A stretch of 11,000 bases of DNA from Symbiodinium natans (taxonomy: Eukaryota > Sar > Dinophyceae > Suessiales > Symbiodiniaceae), in assembly GCA_905221605.1 (NCBI GenBank), contig CAJNDS010002347.1, positions 64,001 to 75,000 of the forward strand. Reading direction: 5' to 3'. Position numbers and translations under genes: made by a program. Shown one piece after another: positions 8,877 through 11,000 of the stretch. Position 1 is the stretch's first letter. Each line of letters opens with the position of its first letter. Under the pieces are notes generated by a model. It was not told the DNA's origin and ran no database searches. It saw nothing but the letters and a program-made list of their open reading frames with translations.

Positions 8877-8957
8877 GGCTTGCCCTGTCATCCAGCCTTA
8901 TTCAGAGTGGGTATGCCGTATATCTATAAATATACAGATGTATATGTATACGTATAA
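8877..8957. other. array-to-flank transition with AT-rich stretch
   Basis: Unrelated sequence begins right after the last partial unit. At about 8918-8966 it is rich in TATA/GTATAC-type steps (ATATCTATAAATATACAG and similar). No gene, terminator or promoter can be identified with support; the AT-rich patch may simply be simple-sequence DNA at the array edge. Confidence 0.5.
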
Positions 8958-9329
8958 ACATGTGTACATTCCTATGCATGCAACTTCTGCAAAGATGCAA
9001 ATGCTGTCCAAGCACTCGTGGAACTTCGGGTGGTGCTCGATCCTGAAACAGATGTGGTCGTACCTCCCAGCATGCTGAAACACCACAAGCCAAGGCTTTT
9101 GAACACAGCAGAGCAGTTGTGAGACCCTGATGTCGCTCGGCGGAGGGCCTTCGTACTTTATGCTAGTTGTACTGTTCCAAAAACTATAGGGCCTGGCTCT
9201 TGTGAATGCTCTTGCTCTGATTCTTATTGTTGTTGCTGTTGCTGCCGCTGCTTCTCCGACGACGGTTTGCTGGTCAGGTTCCAAAAGTGTCGGGTTTGTG
9301 CAGCTGGGAAATCACTCTATAAGGTACCG
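8958..9329 (+). pseudogene. coding-like segment interrupted by one TGA (exon or gene remnant, unidentified)
   Basis: One forward frame is open from 8958 to 9119, has a TGA at 9120-9122, then stays open to a TAA at 9330. The part from about 8979 to 9190 reads like real protein: it contains VELRVVLDPETDVVVPPSML, then HHKPRLLNTAEQL before the stop, and DPDVARRRAFVLYASCTVP after it. There is no suitable ATG at the start. The later part (from about 9200) becomes an improbable Cys run caused by a GTT/GCT repeat, so any coding piece likely ends near 9190. The stop could be a point mutation in a decayed gene. It overlaps TTGTGAGACC, so a 5' splice site there is another possibility. I do not recognise the family. 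Confidence 0.2.
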
Positions 9330-9390
9330 TAAGAAATTCAAGCCTGAGCAAGGCTTGGAAAAATATGAAGGCATGCTAGCTGCTAGCTGA
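9202..9390 (+). CDS. short hypothetical ORF with a signal-peptide-like N-terminus
   Basis: A 62-codon frame with an ATG start. Its first 19 residues (MNALALILIVVAVAAAASP) are hydrophobic and would resemble a signal peptide or membrane anchor. The rest is basic and short. The hydrophobic run is produced by a GTT/GCT trinucleotide-type tract (about 9228-9252), which easily creates Val/Ala runs by chance. It overlaps the coding-like segment at 8958-9329 in another frame, and both are unlikely to be real. Treat as doubtful. Confidence 0.12.
   Translation: MNALALILIVVAVAAAASPTTVCWSGSKSVGFVQLGNHSIRYRKKFKPEQGLEKYEGMLAAS
9375..9387 (+). repeat. 13-bp direct repeat, copy 1 (GCTAGCTGCTAGC)
   Basis: The near-palindromic 13-mer occurs here and again at 9510-9522, 135 bp away. 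It contains two GCTAGC palindromes sharing a spacer. Confidence 0.6.
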
Positions 9391-9509
9391 CGACTTGCTG
9401 GCAACAAAAAGTTCCAACCTCCATTTGTTGGGGGAGGGGTGACTGGGGAATCTCCCGCAAAGCAGACCCAGGCTCGAGAAAACGATTCAGCTGAATTGGA
9501 TTCGGATTT

Positions 9510-9522
9510 GCTAGCTGCTAGC
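9510..9522 (+). repeat. 13-bp direct repeat, copy 2 (GCTAGCTGCTAGC)
   Basis: Identical to 9375-9387. Both copies are followed within about 10-15 bp by a TTGCT motif, so the similarity may be part of an older, diverged duplication. Confidence 0.6.
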
Positions 9523-9814
9523 GGGCCGATTTGCTAGTAAGCCGGCCTATAGATCGGCGAGTACGCGCGGGCGAGTTTGCTTCGGACCATGGGTTTTTCT
9601 CAACAACTGCGGAGATAGAGGAAAATCGCGCGCCTGGCCGCGTTCGCGAACCTCGAAACTGTCATCGCTTTTGGACCGGCTCATGAAATGTGAGGCTGCT
9701 GGACAGCCAAATGCGAAGCTGTCTTCGCTTTGGGACTTCTTGGCTCACATGATGCTGATGACCAGCACAGTCTGTATACAGTCAAGATGCGAGAGCCTTT
9801 TGAAGGCCTTGAGG
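9515..9814 (+). other. open segment with an in-frame 20-codon internal repeat, unidentified
   Basis: One forward frame is open for 100 codons between a TAG at 9512 and a TGA at 9815. Its first ATG is at 9683, which would give only 44 codons. Two related blocks lie exactly 60 bp apart, at 9653 and 9713, and read SKLSSLLDRLMK and AKLSSLWDFLAH in the same frame. Several differences between them are silent (AAA/AAG, TCA/TCT), as expected if the peptide had been under selection. An overlapping frame at 9694-9870 is also coding-like (it includes HDADDQHSLYTVKMREPFEG), so either one could be the true frame, or the piece could be frameshifted. No family recognised; most likely an exon fragment or relic, or chance. 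Confidence 0.2.
9713..9728 (+). other. perfect 6-bp hairpin with 4-nt loop
   Basis: GCGAAG-CTGT-CTTCGC forms a short GC-rich stem-loop. It sits in the second copy of the 60-bp-spaced repeat; the first copy (about 9653-9670) does not keep the pairing. No T-tract follows that would mark a transcription terminator. Confidence 0.4.
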
Positions 9815-9945
9815 TGAAAACGAGTTTGGTTCATGTAAGAACCTACGTAGACTGGACAGCATCGAAAGGGTAGCGGAAAGCAGCCATCGCCATAGCAAAG
9901 GGCATCTTGAGCTTCCTACGTTGATCTTTCAAGCGCACATGCCAT

Positions 9946-10194
9946 GTGCTGTTTTTCATCTGTGTTCATCTGTGTTCTCTTTCTTGCCGCCAACATCCGC
10001 TCTGCTGCGTTCTGACCGGCCCCGGTGTTTCAACTGTCGGCTGGTTTCGCCTTCGTCCTAGTCATTCTGCCATGTTTGGCCCTGCATGGAGAACGTCTCG
10101 CGCCAAGGCGCCGGAGCTGGAAAAAGTAGTTGTGGAGGTGTCTGTGACCTTGGAAATGTTCAGCCGGGAACACCACGAGCGCCCTAAACTTTGA
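9946..10194 (+). CDS. hypothetical ORF, 82 codons, doubtful
   Basis: A forward frame from ATG at 9946 to a TGA at 10192. Its N-terminal half is Cys- and Ser-rich without a recognisable motif. The C-terminal part (about residues 50-82, with KAPELEKVVVEVSVTLEMF) looks more protein-like. A 10-bp tandem pair (TCATCTGTGT twice, 9956-9975) lies in its 5' part. A minus-strand frame overlaps it at 10062-10418. Evidence is only the open frame, so this is weak. Confidence 0.1.
   Translation: MLFFICVHLCSLSCRQHPLCCVLTGPGVSTVGWFRLRPSHSAMFGPAWRTSRAKAPELEKVVVEVSVTLEMFSREHHERPKL
9956..9975 (+). repeat. two tandem copies of a 10-bp unit
   Basis: TCATCTGTGT is repeated twice back to back. Too short to imply function. 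Confidence 0.6.
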
Positions 10195-10279
10195 GTACGA
10201 CTCCATTGTCGTTTACTCATACTCTGTGAATGGTCGACATGATGTGATTCGGATTCGGCTGGGAGGTGAATTCGCACTG

Positions 10280-10915
10280 CTACATATCCTTGAAGGGTGT
10301 ATAGGGAAGGTGGTTGGAAAGCAACGCCAGGGAACTCTGACTGTGACTCGGCACAGTGGGAGCATGTCCAGGGGGCCGGAGAGCTACAGTTGCAGCGGAA
10401 TGCGATATGCCCTGCCATGGTGGCTCAGACAGCTTCAGGAGGAGTAAAGGTCTCGGGATGCTCCCATCAACCCACTTGTTGGCAAAACTTGCTGCGTGCA
10501 AGCTGTCGCGGCTGTCGCTGTGTTCGAGGTTGTCGAGGCCCTCAGCAGTGGGGAGCACTTTGGCGAGCCGTTCCACTGCTTGATTGCATGGCCCCTCTGC
10601 GCATGAACATGCATGATTCATGACGCGGCATGAGTTCCAATGCTTGCACCTGCTGCACGCCCATGTTGGGCCCCACAAGTTGCCAGCTAAGGTTCGTAGA
10701 CGTTCGAGTGCTGCTGGTCTCCGTGAGGGACGTCGTGGAGGATATGCTGGATGTCCTTTACAGCACCATTGGCCCCATGGGAGAGATGGTAGAGACGCGC
10801 ACCTCCGCACCTTCGGACTCATTGTGTCATTCTCTTCGCTACATACCGAGGGCCTGGAGGTCGAAGAGATCGACATGGACGTCGTTGTCTGCGTCGTGGT
10901 GGAGCTACGGGTCAC
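10280..10915 (-). CDS. hypothetical 211-codon minus-strand ORF
   Basis: This is the longest open frame outside the array. The predicted protein starts with a Ser/Thr-rich stretch (MTRSSTTTQTTTSMSISSTS), is basic and Pro-rich over residues 35-75, and has a Cys cluster near residues 85-110 (WACSRCKHWNSC, then HACSCAEGPC). The W-x-C-x2-C-x3-N start of this cluster recalls a RanBP2-type zinc finger, but the second Cys pair is wrongly spaced, so I do not call that domain. The following part (AVERLAKVLPTAEGLDNLEH) looks moderately protein-like. Competing plus-strand frames cover the same DNA. Splice sites cannot be judged. Could be an exon, an antisense shadow or chance. Confidence 0.15.
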   Translation of the reverse strand: MTRSSTTTQTTTSMSISSTSRPSVCSEENDTMSPKVRRCASLPSLPWGQWCCKGHPAYPPRRPSRRPAALERLRTLAGNLWGPTWACSRCKHWNSCRVMNHACSCAEGPCNQAVERLAKVLPTAEGLDNLEHSDSRDSLHAASFANKWVDGSIPRPLLLLKLSEPPWQGISHSAATVALRPPGHAPTVPSHSQSSLALLSNHLPYTPFKDM

Positions 10916-10986
10916 GCTCCTTTTGCAACCACCGCAAAATTGAACGAGGAATTCTAACTAACTGCGGAGTTGTGAGGATCGACTGA
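10620..10986 (+). other. overlapping forward coding-like frames, possibly a frameshifted relic
   Basis: Two forward frames are open here. One (10630-10986) contains VSVRDVVEDMLDVLYSTIGP in its middle. The other (10620-10943) contains HTEGLEVEEIDMDVVVCVVV near its end. Each looks protein-like only over part of its length: the first up to about 10800 and the second after that, with codons rich in G or C at the third base. This would fit one coding region with a frameshift near 10800, or two exons. It would also fit chance, because GAC/GTC-rich DNA reads as Val/Asp on either strand. It conflicts with the minus-strand frame at 10280-10915. Confidence 0.12.
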
Positions 10987-11000
10987 AGGCTGAGGCTCGT

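Noticed and set aside
9713-9728. Intrinsic (rho-independent) terminator
   Set aside because: The stem is only 6 bp and no run of Ts follows. The context is not bacterial.
10280-10915. RanBP2-type zinc finger in the minus-strand frame
   Set aside because: W-x-C-x2-C-x3-N is present, but the second Cys pair follows at 8 residues and as C-x-C. The family has 6 residues and C-x2-C.

Overview
This window is eukaryotic, mostly non-coding DNA. About four fifths of it is one minisatellite array of roughly 200 units of 42 bp. It runs from the left edge (so it is cut off there) to about position 8876. It is interrupted once, at 7962-8420, by a 459-bp non-autonomous DNA transposon. The transposon has 24-bp terminal inverted repeats and an 8-bp target-site duplication. 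The last 2.1 kb (8877-11000) is mostly non-repetitive DNA of moderate GC with no gene I can name.

The array has two main unit types. Type A (for example 2686-2727) carries ACACGGGTCTTGACCTCACAG. Type B (for example 2896-2937) carries ACAGGTGTTGACCTTGGAG. In many places they alternate as an 84-bp A-B dimer; elsewhere there are runs of A. Rare variants are shared between distant segments at fixed offsets, which shows that blocks of several hundred bases were duplicated inside the array. Because 42 is a multiple of three, and because the unit lacks stops in one forward frame and two or three reverse frames, the array produces many long but meaningless open frames, up to 537 codons on the minus strand. 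Frequent 1-2 bp changes in the A-run shift the frame freely, so I do not annotate these as genes.

The transposon copy is well defined. Its termini match at 22 of 24 positions and its direct repeats CACAGGAC are perfect. A paralogous empty site is preserved in the array at 5875-5882. Inside it are a perfect 29-bp inverted repeat, a 35-bp direct repeat and TATATATA-type subterminal motifs. It has no coding capacity, so it is a MITE. The 8-bp duplication suggests a hAT-like element, but the terminal bases do not clearly fit the hAT consensus.

The right flank has several weak, short coding-like segments: 8958-9329, broken by one TGA; 9515-9814, with an in-frame 20-codon internal repeat; a 211-codon minus-strand frame at 10280-10915; and overlapping plus-strand frames at 10620-10986. 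They could be exons, decayed pseudogene pieces or chance. The organism cannot be fixed from sequence alone. The mix of large minisatellites, MITEs and GC-balanced flanks would fit a large-genome protist such as a dinoflagellate, or a metazoan. That is only a guess.

No rRNA, tRNA, CRISPR array, operon structure or bacterial signal was seen.
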